From the NCBI GenBank assembly GCA_943325745.2, contig CALPQP020000032.1:1-7999 (forward strand): a stretch of 7,999 nt of DNA. Reading direction: 5' to 3'. The DNA is from Gulosibacter massiliensis. Its GTDB lineage: Bacteria; Actinomycetota; Actinomycetes; Actinomycetales; Microbacteriaceae. Numbering within the stretch: the first letter of the stretch is position 1; each line of letters begins with the position of its first letter. The notes below the pieces were generated by a model. The model did no database searches and had not been told where the DNA came from. It worked only from the letters and a program-made list of their open reading frames with translations. Position numbers and translations under genes: made by a program. Shown in pieces: positions 6,798 to 7,999 of the stretch.

Positions 6798-6806
6798 TTG
6801 TCCACA
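6798..6806 (+). other. DnaA-box-like sequence in the spacer
   Basis: TTGTCCACA matches the preferred DnaA box of high-GC actinobacteria exactly. It is isolated in the 133-bp spacer between the DUF1801 and MFS genes. There is no cluster of boxes here, so this is not an origin. It could be a regulatory or titration site, or chance. Confidence 0.3.
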
Positions 6807-6857
6807 GAGTTGTGTTGTGTCGCTGCCAAGGGAAAATTTTGTGATGTTATTGGCGCG

Positions 6858-6895
6858 AGGAGCGGGACTTTCATGGAGCGTGGAGTCCCGCTCCT
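6858..6895 (+). terminator. Perfect 12-bp hairpin upstream of the MFS gene
   Basis: AGGAGCGGGACT (6858-6869) pairs perfectly with 6884-6895 around a 14-base loop. Only one or two T residues follow, so it is a weak intrinsic terminator at best. It may end the transcript from the DUF1761-lipoprotein-DUF1801 cluster. Its right arm covers the position where the -35 of the MFS promoter should be, so it could instead be an operator. Confidence 0.5.
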
Positions 6896-6905
6896 TCCAC
6901 GTTGG

Positions 6906-6911
6906 TAGGGT
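6906..6911 (+). promoter_or_regulatory. Candidate leaderless -10 element of the MFS gene
   Basis: TAGGGT fits TAnnnT and lies exactly six bases before the ATG at 6918. There is no Shine-Dalgarno site. The expected -35 position (about 6882-6888) falls in the right arm of the 12-bp hairpin and has no consensus match. Confidence 0.5.
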
Positions 6912-6917
6912 GAACCC

Positions 6918-7999
6918 ATGACAAAAACGGTTACCCAGTACCGCTCCTCGGTCTGGTTTGTGACCGTCTTCTCGATGTTTTTTGGCCGCGGAATTCTCAA
7001 TGCCTCGTGGACGAGTCGCGGTCCGGATGTTCGCGACACACTCGGAGTGTCCACGGCCGATATGGGCATCATCGCTACTGTGTTCGCTGCCGGCGCAATC
7101 ATCGGTGTTCTTGCGTCAGGCGCGATCATTGAGCGTTACGGCTCGCGCGCGATGGCGTTAGGAACCTACCTCGTGATGCCGATCTCACTTATTGCCGCAA
7201 TTTTTGGGCTACAAACGCACTCCTTCATTGCCACAACCGTTGCTCTGTTCTTTTTCGGCCTGCCGTTTGGTGCGGCAGATTATGTGTCGAACATCGAGGC
7301 TTCTGAATTGGATCGCGAATCGGCAAAGAGCAAACTGCCGATGCTGCACGGCGGCTATTCGATCGGAGTTCTCGTTGGCGCGTTGATCACGAGCGTCTTG
7401 ATTCTTGCCAGTGTCCCGATCGAGACGCAACTGGTTGGAACCGCGGTACTGATCGGTGGATGGACCCTGTATCGAGTGTCTGGCTTGCCGAAACACCACG
7501 GCAAACATCCCGACCACGAAAGCGGCGCGAAAACCGTTCGAATCGTGCAGACGCCCGAAGGCCGCCGCCGCACCCACCTCATCTCGATTATCGCGTTCAT
7601 CTTTGTGTTCGCCGAGGGAGCTGCCGCGGTATTCATTCCACTCGCTCTGACGGAAGCGGGTCGTACTCCCGCCGAGGCAGCGTTCGCGTACACGCTCTAT
7701 TCGCTGGGCATGGCTTTCTCGCGAGTCGTGGGCGGTCGCATTGTCGACCGAATCGGACGTCGGGCGGTCGTGTTGTATTCCTCGGTGCTGTGTGCCATCG
7801 GGGTCGGGATATTCACGTTCGCGCCGTTCGCTCCGGTCGAATACGTCGCCGTGCTCTTTTGGGGAGTGGGTGGTTCGCTGTCCATCGCAATGTCTGTTTC
7901 AGCCGTTTCGGATAACAAATTGACGCTCACTCAAGCGCAAAGCACGCTATGGACCTGGGTGTACTTCGCCAATCTCGGAGTAGGGCCCGTGCTGGGCGG
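6918..7999 (+). CDS. Major facilitator superfamily transporter (YbjJ-like), 3' end cut by window
   Basis: The frame is open from the ATG at 6918 to the window end, giving 360 residues with no stop, so the C-terminus is missing. About eleven hydrophobic segments are visible in two halves. The loop motif after helix 2 reads SGAIIERYGSRAMALG (about 67-82) and its repeat in the second half reads GGRIVDRIGRRAVVLY (272-287), the MFS motif A. LHGGYSIGVLVGA (143-155) and SAVSDN (328-333) recall the YbjJ-like branch of the family. The central cytoplasmic loop carries four histidines (193, 194, 197, 200), perhaps metal-binding or simply a polar linker. A normal member of about 390-410 residues would end shortly beyond the window. 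The start is supported by the TAGGGT -10 element six bases upstream. The substrate is unknown. Confidence 0.85.
   Translation, partial: MTKTVTQYRSSVWFVTVFSMFFGRGILNASWTSRGPDVRDTLGVSTADMGIIATVFAAGAIIGVLASGAIIERYGSRAMALGTYLVMPISLIAAIFGLQTHSFIATTVALFFFGLPFGAADYVSNIEASELDRESAKSKLPMLHGGYSIGVLVGALITSVLILASVPIETQLVGTAVLIGGWTLYRVSGLPKHHGKHPDHESGAKTVRIVQTPEGRRRTHLISIIAFIFVFAEGAAAVFIPLALTEAGRTPAEAAFAYTLYSLGMAFSRVVGGRIVDRIGRRAVVLYSSVLCAIGVGIFTFAPFAPVEYVAVLFWGVGGSLSIAMSVSAVSDNKLTLTQAQSTLWTWVYFANLGVGPVLG

Noticed and set aside
7460..7915. Plus-strand open frame of 151 codons inside the MFS gene
   Set aside because: It is an out-of-frame, arginine- and serine-rich shadow of the MFS coding frame, which is open throughout and has clear membrane-protein character.
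1..7999. CRISPR array, toxin-antitoxin, phage or defence system, tRNA or rRNA
   Set aside because: No regularly spaced direct repeats, cloverleaf-like segments, integrase/transposase motifs or defence-protein motifs were seen. The content is transport, housekeeping and conserved-unknown genes.

Overview
The window looks like ordinary chromosomal DNA from a high-GC Gram-positive (actinobacterial) genome with moderate GC. It could be Microbacteriaceae or a relative, but that is an inference. The basis is codon choice biased to G/C third positions without being extreme, four genes with the actinobacterial leaderless layout TAnnnT-N6-ATG, and YchF, HutC-type GntR, single-domain sugar ABC ATPase and DUF1761/DUF1801 genes of familiar actinobacterial type. 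Genes are tightly packed. No stretch over 300 bases lacks a gene, and no tRNA, rRNA, CRISPR array, insertion sequence or phage gene was seen.

Layout. (1) Positions 1-1969 hold the distal half of a ribose/fructose-type (CUT2) sugar ABC transporter operon: an intercistronic hairpin (11-42), a permease (89-1129), a single-domain ATPase overlapping it by ATGA (1126-1926), then a strong hairpin terminator (1940-1969). The substrate-binding protein gene is presumably just upstream of the window. (2) A GntR/HutC regulator (1982-2734, minus strand) converges on the transporter operon and diverges from an EamA/DMT exporter (2828-3712). The 93-bp divergent spacer carries a 28-bp imperfect palindrome overlapping candidate promoter elements of both genes. 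(3) ychF (3733-4806) has its own leaderless promoter and overlaps an SRPBCC/AHSA1 gene (4799-5263). (4) A DUF1761 membrane protein (5293-5736) overlaps a secreted lipoprotein of unknown function (5736-6377). These are followed by a DUF1801 gene (6411-6784) that is frameshifted near its 5' end. (5) A 133-bp spacer with an actinobacterial DnaA-box sequence and a perfect 12-bp hairpin leads into an MFS transporter (6918 to beyond the window end).

The genes do not form a single novel system. The transporter operon and the GntR regulator may belong together, because UTRA-domain regulators often sense sugar-derived ligands, but the sequence does not prove the regulatory link or the substrate. The most checkable observations are the repeated leaderless promoter geometry, the candidate operator in the GntR/DMT spacer, the single-base lesion in the DUF1801 gene, and the hairpin at the head of the permease gene that could set transporter stoichiometry.
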